Below are positions 19,835 to 28,074 of a stretch of 64,000 nt of DNA, piece by piece (position 1 is the first letter of the stretch; every line of letters begins with the position of its first letter). This DNA is from Massilia timonae CCUG 45783. Its GTDB lineage: Bacteria; Pseudomonadota; Gammaproteobacteria; Burkholderiales; Burkholderiaceae_D. A model generated the notes under the pieces. The model was given only the letters and a program-made list of their open reading frames with translations. It had not been told where the DNA came from and ran no database searches. The stretch covers positions 2,046,976 to 2,110,975 of the forward strand of contig NZ_JH992922.1 of the NCBI RefSeq assembly GCF_000315425.1, given 5' to 3'. A program made the position numbers and the translations under genes.

Positions 19835-21706
19835 ATGCGCAGCATGAGCAGAGCAAGAATGATTTATCGCCTGGTGCGGGGGCGGGCGCGCCTGGAGGTG
19901 AAGAACGTCGCGCCGCAACCGGGCCTGCATGCGCTGGGCGGCGAGGACGGCGACGAAGTCCTGACCGAATCGCCCGACCCCAAGCTCGACTACATCACCC
20001 GCCTGGCCGTGCAGGCCAGCGGCGCCGAGATCGGCGGCATCAGCCTGATGTTCAAGTCGCGCATCTGGCTGCCGTCGCACATCGGCATCCAGGGCAGCTT
20101 CCTTCCGCGCGAAGGGTCGTTCTGCGACCGCGCCCTGGACGTCGGGGGCGACTGGTTCGAGGTGCCTGACGCCAGCCTCGATCCGCGCTTCGCGGCCAAT
20201 CCGCTGGTGGCCGAGCCGCCGCGCTGCCGTCACTACGCCGCCGTTCCGCTGCGCGGCGAGAGCGAGCACCTGCTGGGCAACCTGTGGGTGATGAGCGCCA
20301 GCGCGCGCACGCTCGACGTCGCCCAGGCCGCCCAGTTGCGGCTGCTGGGACGGATCGCGGCCGACCTGCTCGAACTGCGCTACTGCGATCCGGTCACCGG
20401 CATGTTCAACCGCGCGGTGTTCCTGCACCACCTGCAACGCGTGCTGCTGGAAGAAGAGGGCGCGCTGGTCACCGTCGGCATGGTCGACCTGATCGGCTTT
20501 CGCCAGGTGAATGACCTGTTCCGGCGCGAGACGGGCGACCGCATCCTGCGCCTGATGGGCAAGCGCATCGAGGACTGGGCCGACGGCGCGCTGCTCGGCC
20601 ACCTCGGCGCCGACCAGTTCGCGTTCGCCCTGCTCGCGCGCCCCGAGGAGATCGACGCCCATCTCGCGCGCCTGTGCGCCGCCATCGACCAGCCCTTCGA
20701 GGTGGAGCCGGGCTGCATGCACACCCTGCATGCGCGCATCGGCATCCGGCGCCAGGCCTTGCCGTGCGAGGAAAGCGCCGACGGCTTGCTGGATGCCGCC
20801 GACATCGCGATGTCCTCGATCCGCCAGCAGCAGGGCGCCAGCGTCGTGCACGAGTACGATGCGGCGCTGATGGCGCGCGCGCGCCTGCGGTACGAGTTGC
20901 GCGAAGCCATGCGCGGCGCGCTGCGTTTCGGCCGCCTCGAGGTGCATTACCAGCCCCAGGTCGACGTGGCTCATGGACGCCTGATCGGGCTGGAGGCCCT
21001 GGTGCGCTGGCGCCATCCGGCCTACGGCCTGGTGGGCCCGGGGATGTTCGTGCCCCAGGCAGAGAGTTCGGGCCGCATCTTCGAGCTCGACATGCACGTG
21101 CTGGACCTGGTCTGCCGCGACCTGATGGCCTGGCGCGCGCGCGGACTGGCGACGCCGCCGGTGGCGCTGAACTTCTCGCGCGCCTCGCTGATGCACACCC
21201 AGGTCTTCGCGCGCCTGGCCGAGATCCTCGAGGCCACCGGCGTGCCGGGCGAGCTGCTCGAATTCGAGGTCACCGAGAGCCAGCTGCTCGACTCGCCGAC
21301 GCTGCTGCACCAGCGCATCTCGGCGCTGCGCGCGCTCGGGGTGCGGGTCGCGGTCGACGACTTCGGCACCGGCTACTCGAACCTGGACGCGCTCACCAGC
21401 TTCCCCTTCGACCGGCTCAAGGCCGACCGCCGCTTCGTGCACGGCGTGGCGAGCGACGCCCGCACCGCCGGCGTGTTCGCCCTGATCCAGGGCATCGCCG
21501 CCGTGTTCGACGCCGAGCTGCTGTGCGAAGGCCTGGAGGACGAGGCCGACCTGTCCTGGCTGGCCGAGCGCGGCGTGCACTGCGTGCAGGGCTGGTACTT
21601 CAGCCGCGCGCAGCCGGTGCAGGCGATCGAGCGCATCCTGGGCCGCTTCCAGGAAGCGCAGGACGCGCCGCTGTCGGTGCCCGAAATGCGCGCCTTGCTG
21701 GCCTGA
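19835..21706 (+). CDS. GAF / degenerate GGDEF / EAL protein, probable c-di-GMP phosphodiesterase
   Basis: This 623-residue protein is probably cytoplasmic, since no membrane span was seen. A GAF-like sensor occupies residues about 50-185. The GGDEF-like domain has LGADQF at 257-262 where GGDEF should be, so cyclase activity is not expected. The EAL domain starts with EAL at 387-389 and keeps the usual residues in LNFS, FEVTES, VDDFGTGYSN, LKADRRFV, CEGLED and VQGWYFS, so phosphodiesterase activity is plausible. The start at 19835 is chosen because AGGGGAG stands 6-12 bases upstream; an in-frame ATG at 19781 has no such site. Its place inside a starch locus hints that c-di-GMP turnover may be linked to polymer use, but this is only contextual. 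Confidence 0.88.
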   Translation: MRSMSRARMIYRLVRGRARLEVKNVAPQPGLHALGGEDGDEVLTESPDPKLDYITRLAVQASGAEIGGISLMFKSRIWLPSHIGIQGSFLPREGSFCDRALDVGGDWFEVPDASLDPRFAANPLVAEPPRCRHYAAVPLRGESEHLLGNLWVMSASARTLDVAQAAQLRLLGRIAADLLELRYCDPVTGMFNRAVFLHHLQRVLLEEEGALVTVGMVDLIGFRQVNDLFRRETGDRILRLMGKRIEDWADGALLGHLGADQFAFALLARPEEIDAHLARLCAAIDQPFEVEPGCMHTLHARIGIRRQALPCEESADGLLDAADIAMSSIRQQQGASVVHEYDAALMARARLRYELREAMRGALRFGRLEVHYQPQVDVAHGRLIGLEALVRWRHPAYGLVGPGMFVPQAESSGRIFELDMHVLDLVCRDLMAWRARGLATPPVALNFSRASLMHTQVFARLAEILEATGVPGELLEFEVTESQLLDSPTLLHQRISALRALGVRVAVDDFGTGYSNLDALTSFPFDRLKADRRFVHGVASDARTAGVFALIQGIAAVFDAELLCEGLEDEADLSWLAERGVHCVQGWYFSRAQPVQAIERILGRFQEAQDAPLSVPEMRALLA

Positions 21707-21775
21707 GTTTCTGCATATCGAATCGGTGGCGATCCGGGTTAGACTGGTGGTTCCGTCAACTTTGCACAGATTGCC

Positions 21776-22801
21776 ATGCCAGTCTTTACACGTATCGCCC
21801 GTGCCGTCGCGGGAGCGGGTCTCGCCCTCGCGCTGCTGCCGGCCCAGGCCTTCGCCCAAGCCGCGTCCGAGCCGGTCTACGGTCCCGAGCTGGAAGAGTT
21901 CACCTATCCCGAACCGACGCAGCAATACCGCTTCAAGTCCCAGGGCGTCGATCTCCAGATGACCTATATGGACGTCAGGCCGGTCAAGCCGAACGGCCGC
22001 ACCGTGGTGCTCATGCACGGCAAGAACTTCTGCGGCGCGACCTGGGACGGCACCACCAAGGCCCTGACCCAGGCCGGCTACCGCGTCGTGGTGCCCGACC
22101 AGGTCGGCTTCTGCAAGTCGACCAAGCCGCAGCATTACCAGTACACCTTCCAGCAGCTGGCCGACAACACCCGCAAGCTGCTCGAATCGATCGGCGTGAA
22201 GAAGGCGATCGTCATCGGCCACTCGACCGGCGGCATGCTGGCCACGCGCTATGCGCTGATGTATCCGGAGCTGACCGACCAGCTGGTGATGATCAACCCG
22301 ATCGGCCTGGAAGACTGGAAGAACCTCGGCGTGCCGTCGCTGGGCGTGGACAAGTGGTACGAGCGCGAGCTGAAGACCTCGGCCGAGCGCGTGCGCGAAT
22401 ACGAGCGCACCACCTACTACAACGGCCAGTGGAAGCCGGAGTACGAGGTGTGGGTGCAGATGCTGGTCGGTATGTACCGCGGCAAGGGCAAGGAGATCGT
22501 GGCCTGGAATTCGGCGCTGATCTACGACATGATCTATACGCAGCCGGTGGTCTACGAGTTCCCGCTCATCAAGGTGCCGACCTTCCTGTTGATGGGCCTG
22601 AAGGACACCACCGCGATCGGCAAGGACGCGGCGCCGGCCGCGATCCGTCCGAAGCTCGGGAACTACACGGTGCTGGCGCAGAAGACGAAGGAGGCGATTC
22701 CCGGCGCGAAGCTGGTGACTTTCCCGGAGATGGGGCATGCGCCGCAGATGCAGGATCCGGTGAAGTTCCACAAGGCGCTGGTCGACGGACTGGTGCGCTG
22801 A
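21776..22801 (+). CDS. Exported alpha/beta hydrolase
   Basis: This 341-residue protein has a signal peptide (residues 1-28, LLPAQAFAQA) and an alpha/beta-hydrolase fold. The oxyanion loop is VLMHGKNFCG, the nucleophile elbow GHSTGG, the likely acid GLKDTT and the histidine GHAPQMQ. The substrate is unknown: esterase and haloalkane-dehalogenase-like folds share these motifs. It lies between the EAL gene and glucokinase-RpiR copy 1, all on the plus strand, and a GC-rich hairpin separates it from the latter. A role in removing acyl groups from polysaccharide is one possibility with no direct support here. Confidence 0.82.
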   Translation: MPVFTRIARAVAGAGLALALLPAQAFAQAASEPVYGPELEEFTYPEPTQQYRFKSQGVDLQMTYMDVRPVKPNGRTVVLMHGKNFCGATWDGTTKALTQAGYRVVVPDQVGFCKSTKPQHYQYTFQQLADNTRKLLESIGVKKAIVIGHSTGGMLATRYALMYPELTDQLVMINPIGLEDWKNLGVPSLGVDKWYERELKTSAERVREYERTTYYNGQWKPEYEVWVQMLVGMYRGKGKEIVAWNSALIYDMIYTQPVVYEFPLIKVPTFLLMGLKDTTAIGKDAAPAAIRPKLGNYTVLAQKTKEAIPGAKLVTFPEMGHAPQMQDPVKFHKALVDGLVR

Positions 22802-22809
22802 TTGTCGTT

Positions 22810-22840
22810 GGGCCGGCGCTGCGGGAGCCGGCGCCGGCCC
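22810..22840 (+). terminator. GC-rich hairpin after the alpha/beta hydrolase
   Basis: GGGCCGGCGC (22810-22819) and GCGCCGGCCC (22831-22840) form a perfect 10-bp stem directly after the stop. The downstream tract is CCATTCTCTTG rather than pure T. Confidence 0.6.
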
Positions 22841-22877
22841 CATTCTCTTGCAATTCGTTCAATGGTATCCTTGCACG

Positions 22878-24752
22878 ATGACCGTTGACCCAGACACCAA
22901 ACTGAAACCCGCGCGCGCGGCCTTCGCCGACGGTCCGCGCCTGCTGGCCGACATCGGCGCCACCCATGCGCGCTTCGGTCTCGAGACCGCGCCCGGGGTC
23001 CTCTCCCAGGTGAGCGTGCTGCGCTGCGACGACTACGACGGCATCGTCCCGCTGCTGAACGCCTACCTGGCCGAGCATCCGAACCAGCGCATCAGCCACG
23101 CGGCTTTCGCGCTGGCCAATCCGATCAGCGGCGATTTCATCCGCATGACCAACCGCGACTGGCAGTTCTCGACCGACGAGGTGCGCCGCGCGCTGGGCCT
23201 GTCGACGCTCCTGATCGTGAACGACTTCACGGCGCTGGCGATGGCGCTGCCCGGCTTCCAGCCGAAAGACCTGCTGCAGGTCGGCGGCGGGCAGGCGCAG
23301 ACGCACGCGGTGTCGGGCGTGCTCGGTCCCGGCACCGGCCTGGGCGTGTCGGGCGTGATCCCGACCATCGACGGCTTCGTGACCCTGGGCAGCGAGGGCG
23401 GCCACGTCAACTTCGCGCCGAGCGACGAGCGCGAATTCGCGATCCTGCAGTATGCCTGGCGCGAATGGAAGCACGTCTCGAACGAGCGCCTGATTTCCGG
23501 TCCCGGCATCGAACTGATCTACCGCGCGCTGGCGCAAAGAAACGGTGTGGAAGCTCCGGCGCGCAGCACCGCCGAGATCATGGGCGGCGCGCTGGACGCC
23601 GGCGACGCCCTGTGCCTGGAGGTGCTGGAAACCTTCGCTGGCATGCTGGGCAGCGCCGCCGCCAACCTGGCGGTGACGCTGGGCGCCTTCGGCGGCATCT
23701 TCATCGGCGGCGGCATCGTGCCGCGCATGGGCGAATGGTTCGCCACGTCGCCGTTCCGCGCCCGCTTCGAGGCCAAGGGCCGCTTCACCGACTACATCGC
23801 CCAGATCCCGACCTTCGTCATCATGACGCCGAACCCGGCCCTGTACGGCGTCTCGGCGATCCTGTCGGAACACCTGCGCGGGCGCAGCGGCGCCAACACG
23901 CTGATGGACCGCGTGCAGCAGCTGCGCCACGAACTGTCGCCGGCCGAGCAGCGCGTGGCCAGCCTGGTGGTCGACCATCCGCGCAAGGTGCTGTCCGAAC
24001 CGATCGCCGAGATCGCGCGCCTGGCCGACGTGAGCCAGCCGACCGTGATCCGCTTCTGCCGCTCGCTGGGCTTCCAGGGCCTGGCCGAATTCAAGCTCAA
24101 GTTCGCCGGCAGCCTGACCGGCACCATCCCGGTGCGCCACAGCCAGGTGCGCGTCACCGACAGCACCCATGACCTGTCGGCGAAGGTGATCGACAACACG
24201 GTGTCGGCGATCCTGAAGTTCCGCGACGCGCTCGACGTGCATGCGATCGACCGCGCGATCGAACTGCTGCGGCGCGCGCGCCGGGTCGAGTTCTACGCGA
24301 TGGGCAATTCGCGCGCGGTGGCGCTGGACGGCCAGCACAAGTTCTTCCGCTTCCGCATCCCGGCCGCGCTGTACGGCGACTCGCACCTGCTCAACCTGGC
24401 CGCCGGCCTGCTGGGGCCGGGCGACGTGGTGATCGCGATCTCCACCGGCGGCCAGCTGCCCGACCTGCTGGAGGCGGTCGACACGGCGCGCGCGCAAGGC
24501 GCCGACGTCATCGCCATCACCAGCAGCAAGTCGCCGCTGGCGAAGAAGGCCAGCGTGTGCCTGGCGGTCGACCACAGCGAGGACAGCACCACCTTCCTGT
24601 CGATGATCTCGCGCATCCTGCAGTTGCTGCTGATCGACATCATGTCGGTCGGGATCTCGCTGGGCGCGCAGGGGGAGGGCAGCCAGGGCAGCCAGGGCAG
24701 CCAGAACGACATCGAGCAGCGCCGGCTCCTGATCTCGCACCTCGATATCTGA
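22878..24752 (+). CDS. glk: Bifunctional glucokinase / RpiR-HexR-type regulator, copy 1
   Basis: This 624-residue fusion carries an E. coli-type glucokinase in residues about 18-335 (LLADIGATHARFGL, VNDFTALA, GPGTGLGVS, GSEGGHVNFAP, FIGGGIVP). An RpiR-type helix-turn-helix follows at about 345-420 (DVSQPTVIRFCRSLGF), then a SIS sugar-phosphate domain at about 450-600 (FYAMGNSRAVALDGQ). It should phosphorylate glucose and sense a sugar phosphate while binding DNA. Such fusions are known in betaproteobacteria. The start at 22878 is preferred over an in-frame ATG at 22848 by comparison with copy 2 (34384). The C-terminus carries a GSQGSQGSQ insert from a 9-bp tandem repeat near 24677, absent in copy 2. 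Confidence 0.92.
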   Translation: MTVDPDTKLKPARAAFADGPRLLADIGATHARFGLETAPGVLSQVSVLRCDDYDGIVPLLNAYLAEHPNQRISHAAFALANPISGDFIRMTNRDWQFSTDEVRRALGLSTLLIVNDFTALAMALPGFQPKDLLQVGGGQAQTHAVSGVLGPGTGLGVSGVIPTIDGFVTLGSEGGHVNFAPSDEREFAILQYAWREWKHVSNERLISGPGIELIYRALAQRNGVEAPARSTAEIMGGALDAGDALCLEVLETFAGMLGSAAANLAVTLGAFGGIFIGGGIVPRMGEWFATSPFRARFEAKGRFTDYIAQIPTFVIMTPNPALYGVSAILSEHLRGRSGANTLMDRVQQLRHELSPAEQRVASLVVDHPRKVLSEPIAEIARLADVSQPTVIRFCRSLGFQGLAEFKLKFAGSLTGTIPVRHSQVRVTDSTHDLSAKVIDNTVSAILKFRDALDVHAIDRAIELLRRARRVEFYAMGNSRAVALDGQHKFFRFRIPAALYGDSHLLNLAAGLLGPGDVVIAISTGGQLPDLLEAVDTARAQGADVIAITSSKSPLAKKASVCLAVDHSEDSTTFLSMISRILQLLLIDIMSVGISLGAQGEGSQGSQGSQNDIEQRRLLISHLDI

Positions 24753-24835
24753 CCGGCGGCGTCATGCCACGCTGTCATGCCACTGTCACGGCGCGCCGCG
24801 ACAAAGCGGACAAGTCCGGCAACCGGAGACAGCCC

Positions 24836-25951
24836 ATGCGGCACCCGCCATCCTCGCGCATCCTCGGCTGCGCATTCGTCGCGCTGCTGGCCAGCGGCTG
24901 CGCCAGCCACGACCTGAAGAACCCCGGCCAGTCCTGGCCCCCTTCGCCCAGCGTCATCGCCCACCGCGGCGCCTCGGCCCTGCGGCCCGAGCACACGCTG
25001 GCCGCCTACCGCAAGGCGATCGAGGACGGCGCCGACAGCGTCGAGCCCGACCTGGTCGCCACCCGCGACGGCGTGCTGGTGGCGCGTCACGAGAACGAGA
25101 TCTCGGGCACCACCAACGTCGCCGAGCTGGCGCGGTTCGCCGCACGCAAGACCAGCAAGACCATCGACGGCGTAACGGTGAGCGGCTGGTTCACCGAAGA
25201 CTTCACGCTCGCCGAACTGAAACAGCTGCGCGCACGCGAGCGCATTCCCGCCAACCGGCCCGCCAACACGAGGTACGATGACCAGCATGCGATCCCGACC
25301 CTGCAGGAGATCATCGACCTGGTCGACGGCGAGAGCCGCGCGCGCAACAAGACCATCGGCCTGGTCCCGGAGCTGAAGCACCCGAGCTACTTCAAGTCGG
25401 TCGGCCTGCCGCTCGAGCGCCGCTTGGTGGACGTGCTGGCGGCGAACGGCTACCGCGGCCGGGATGCGGCCGTGTTCATCCAGTCTTTCGAAACCGGCAA
25501 CCTGAAGGAACTGCGCGCGATGGCCGGCTACCGCCTGGTGCAGCTGGTGGCCGCTGACGGCGCCCCGCACGATGCGGTCGCCGCCGGCAGCGGCCTGACC
25601 TATGCCGACATGATCACGCCGGACGGACTGCGCGCCATCGCGCGCTATGCCGACGTGGTGGCGCCGTACAAGACCATCGTGATTCCGCGCGACGCGGGCG
25701 GCGCACTGGGCACGCCGACCCGCTTCGTCCGGGAGGCGCGCGGCGCCGGGCTGGCGGTTCATGTGTGGACCATGCGGCCCGAGAACCCGTTTTTGCCAAG
25801 TGATTTTCGCGCGGCGCCCGTCGCCTCGCCCAGCCGGCGCGGCGATGCGGCGGGCGAGATCCGCGCCTACCTCGAAGCGGGTGTGGACGCGATATTTACT
25901 GACGATCCGGCAAGCGGCCGCCGTGCTGTTGATTCTGCAAGGAAACACTAA
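24836..25951 (+). CDS. glpQ: Glycerophosphodiester phosphodiesterase, lipoprotein
   Basis: This 371-residue protein probably hydrolyses glycerophosphodiesters to glycerol-3-phosphate and an alcohol in the periplasm. The signal peptide ends in a lipobox (LLASGCAS). The family motifs are clear: the metal and catalytic segment VIAHRGASALRPEHTLAAY, EPDLVATRDGVLVARHE, VPELKHP and, near the end, VDAIFTDDP. CCGGAGAC lies upstream of the ATG. It belongs to the periplasmic GlpQ-type group rather than the cytoplasmic UgpQ group because of the export signal and length. It follows glucokinase-RpiR copy 1 by 83 bp, but no functional link to starch use is evident. Confidence 0.9.
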   Translation: MRHPPSSRILGCAFVALLASGCASHDLKNPGQSWPPSPSVIAHRGASALRPEHTLAAYRKAIEDGADSVEPDLVATRDGVLVARHENEISGTTNVAELARFAARKTSKTIDGVTVSGWFTEDFTLAELKQLRARERIPANRPANTRYDDQHAIPTLQEIIDLVDGESRARNKTIGLVPELKHPSYFKSVGLPLERRLVDVLAANGYRGRDAAVFIQSFETGNLKELRAMAGYRLVQLVAADGAPHDAVAAGSGLTYADMITPDGLRAIARYADVVAPYKTIVIPRDAGGALGTPTRFVREARGAGLAVHVWTMRPENPFLPSDFRAAPVASPSRRGDAAGEIRAYLEAGVDAIFTDDPASGRRAVDSARKH

Positions 25952-26039
25952 TTTCCTCCATTCATTTTTCCAGGAAAGCTGTCGTATTGACGAACGATCC
26001 GCCCGTGCGTAAAAGCGTCTACGCCACGCAACGCTGTCC

Positions 26040-26059
26040 GCGGAAACAGTAGTTTCCGC
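26040..26059. repeat. Hairpin in the leader of the GGDEF gene
   Basis: GCGGAAAC (26040-26047), an AGTA loop and GTTTCCGC (26052-26059) form a perfect 8-bp stem. A weaker hairpin with a related sequence (AGGAAA/TTTCCT, 25940-25957) overlaps the stop of the preceding gene. Confidence 0.6.
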
Positions 26060-26164
26060 CAGGAACCCAATGTAAGATTCGGCCGTGGACGCCCTCATCC
26101 CCGGCGTCTCCGCATCGTCCCGGCCTCGACCCGCCGCCCCCGAACCGGTATTTGGAAGAGCACC

Positions 26165-28072
26165 ATCATCGTCACCTACGCCAACAACGAACAGGCCCGC
26201 CTTGCCGCGCTGGCCGAGCTTGAAATCCTCGACACGCCTCCCGAGACCCGCTTCGACCGCTACACGCGGCTCGCCGCGATGACCTTCGGCGTGCCGATCG
26301 CGCTCGTCTCGCTGATCGACGCCGACCGGCAGTGGTTCAAGTCGCGCACCGGTCTTGAACCGCAGGAGACGCCGCGCTCGATCTCGTTCTGCAGCCACAC
26401 CGTGCAGGCGCGCGACATGCTGGTGGTGGAGGATGCCGCACGAGATCCGCGCTTCGCCGACAACGTCCTGGTGACGGGCGAACCGCATATCCGTTTCTAT
26501 GCCGGGCAGCCGGTCTACAGCGACGGCCAGGCGGTCGGCACGCTGTGCATCATCGACCGCGCGCCGCGCGTCTTCAGCATCGAGGAGCGCCAGGTGCTGA
26601 AGGACCTGGCCGGACTGGTCGAAGTCGAACTGAATCACATGAAGGCGGTGATGGCGCGCATGCTCGCCGAGCAGGCGCTCAAGTCGCTCAACACCGAACT
26701 CGAAGCCCGCATCGCCGCCCGCACCGCCGAGCTGGAAGAGCGGATGGCCGAGTCCATGCGCATCCGCCTGCAGCTGGAAGAGAAACAGGAACTGCTGGAC
26801 GCGGTGCTGGAATCGATCGACGTCGGGGTGGTGGCCTGCGACGCCATCGGCAACCTGACGCTGTTCAACCGCAGCGCGCGCGACTTCCACGGCCGCGACC
26901 TGAAGGCGGTGGCGCCGAGCGAATGGTCGCAGTACTACTCGCTGCACCACGCCGACGGCCGCACGCCGATGGAGATGGACGAGGTGCCGCTGGTGCGCGC
27001 GCTCAAGGGCGAGGTGGTGCGCGACGGCGCGATGGTGATCGCGCCGCACGGCCGCTCGCCCTGCACCCTGATGGCCAGCGGCCGGCCGCTGCGCAATGCC
27101 CAGGGCAAGACCCTGGGCGCGGTGGTGGCGATGAAGGATGTCACCGAGCTGAAGGCGTCGAGGGACCGGCTGGTCGAGAGCGAGGAACGGCTGCGCACGA
27201 TCACCGACAACCTGCCGGTGCTGATCGCCCATCTCGACCAGGACCACCGCTATGTGTTCGCCAACGCGGTGCACCAGTCCTGGCTGGGCAAGGCGCCCGA
27301 GCAGGTGGTCGGGCAGACCATGGTCGAAGCCTTCGGCGAAGAATACTGGTTGCAGCAGCAGGAAGCGCTGAAGGATGCCTGGGAAGGCAAGGCCTCGCAG
27401 TGTGAGCACGACATCGTGCGCAAGAAGCACATCCGCATCGTGCACTCGACTTTCCTGCCGCACCTGCGCGACGGCAAGGTGGTCGGCGTCTACATCCTCA
27501 CCACCGACGCCACCGCGGCGCGCATGCACGAGCGTAACCTGCATGCGCTGGCGCATACCGATGCGCTGACCGGCATCCCGAACCGGCGCCAGTTCGAGCT
27601 GGCGCTGCAGGCGGCGGTGCAGCGCGCGCCGCAGCGCGAGCGCGCCTTCGCCCTGCTGTACCTGGACATCGACCACTTCAAGCGCATCAACGACAGCCAC
27701 GGCCACGCGGTGGGCGACATGGTGCTGGTGGAGTTCGCGCGCCGCGTGCGCAATGTGGTGCGCAGCTCCGACCTGGTGGCGCGCCTGGCCGGCGACGAAT
27801 TCACGGTGCTGCTCGACGAAGTCGGCTCGCCGCGCGACGTCGAGCTGGTGGCCAAGAAGATCATGCAGGCGATGGAAGCGCCGTTCGTGGTCGGCAGCCA
27901 TGCGATTCCCGTGGGCGTCACCATCGGCGTCGGCCTGGCCGACGCGCCCGGCGTCACGGCGCAGGCGATCAGCGAGCTGGCCGACGGCGCGTTGTACGAG
28001 GCCAAGGGCATGGGCCGCAACACCTTCGCCATCGCCCGGCTGGCCGACACGCTGGCGCTCGCCGCCGCCTGA
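26165..28072 (+). CDS. GAF-PAS-PAS-GGDEF diguanylate cyclase with non-standard start
   Basis: This protein of about 635 residues should make c-di-GMP from two GTP. The N-terminal GAF domain begins with ARLAALAELEILDTPPETRF and continues through LVSLIDADRQWFKS. Two PAS-like regions follow (about 185-330 and 335-460), joined by a short coiled coil. The cyclase domain has the start TDALTGIPNRR and the active motif AGDEF. No transmembrane helix was seen. The conserved GAF start lies 38 codons upstream of the first in-frame ATG (26279), yet the frame between the TGA at 25988 and 26279 has no ATG, GTG or TTG. An ATC at 26165, 6 bases after GGAAG, or an ATT at 26150 are the best candidates; a base error is possible. 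Confidence 0.85.
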   Translation: MIVTYANNEQARLAALAELEILDTPPETRFDRYTRLAAMTFGVPIALVSLIDADRQWFKSRTGLEPQETPRSISFCSHTVQARDMLVVEDAARDPRFADNVLVTGEPHIRFYAGQPVYSDGQAVGTLCIIDRAPRVFSIEERQVLKDLAGLVEVELNHMKAVMARMLAEQALKSLNTELEARIAARTAELEERMAESMRIRLQLEEKQELLDAVLESIDVGVVACDAIGNLTLFNRSARDFHGRDLKAVAPSEWSQYYSLHHADGRTPMEMDEVPLVRALKGEVVRDGAMVIAPHGRSPCTLMASGRPLRNAQGKTLGAVVAMKDVTELKASRDRLVESEERLRTITDNLPVLIAHLDQDHRYVFANAVHQSWLGKAPEQVVGQTMVEAFGEEYWLQQQEALKDAWEGKASQCEHDIVRKKHIRIVHSTFLPHLRDGKVVGVYILTTDATAARMHERNLHALAHTDALTGIPNRRQFELALQAAVQRAPQRERAFALLYLDIDHFKRINDSHGHAVGDMVLVEFARRVRNVVRSSDLVARLAGDEFTVLLDEVGSPRDVELVAKKIMQAMEAPFVVGSHAIPVGVTIGVGLADAPGVTAQAISELADGALYEAKGMGRNTFAIARLADTLALAAA

Positions 28073-28074
28073 CC

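Noticed and set aside
21776..22801. Assigning the alpha/beta hydrolase as haloalkane dehalogenase linked to the halogenase-like protein
   Set aside because: The active-site motifs are shared by many hydrolases; nothing in the sequence shows dehalogenase specificity.
19757..22843. 1028-codon minus-strand open frame over the EAL and hydrolase genes
   Set aside because: It spans two unrelated real genes on the other strand, which a real gene would not be expected to do.
24676..24704. 9-bp tandem repeat (GGGCAGCCA-type, about three units)
   Set aside because: It is in frame within glucokinase-RpiR copy 1 and simply adds GSQ units; noted there, with no sign of a separate element.
24293..27901. 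1202-codon minus-strand open frame over three genes
   Set aside because: It covers the end of glucokinase-RpiR, the glycerophosphodiesterase and the GGDEF gene antisense; no domain is visible.
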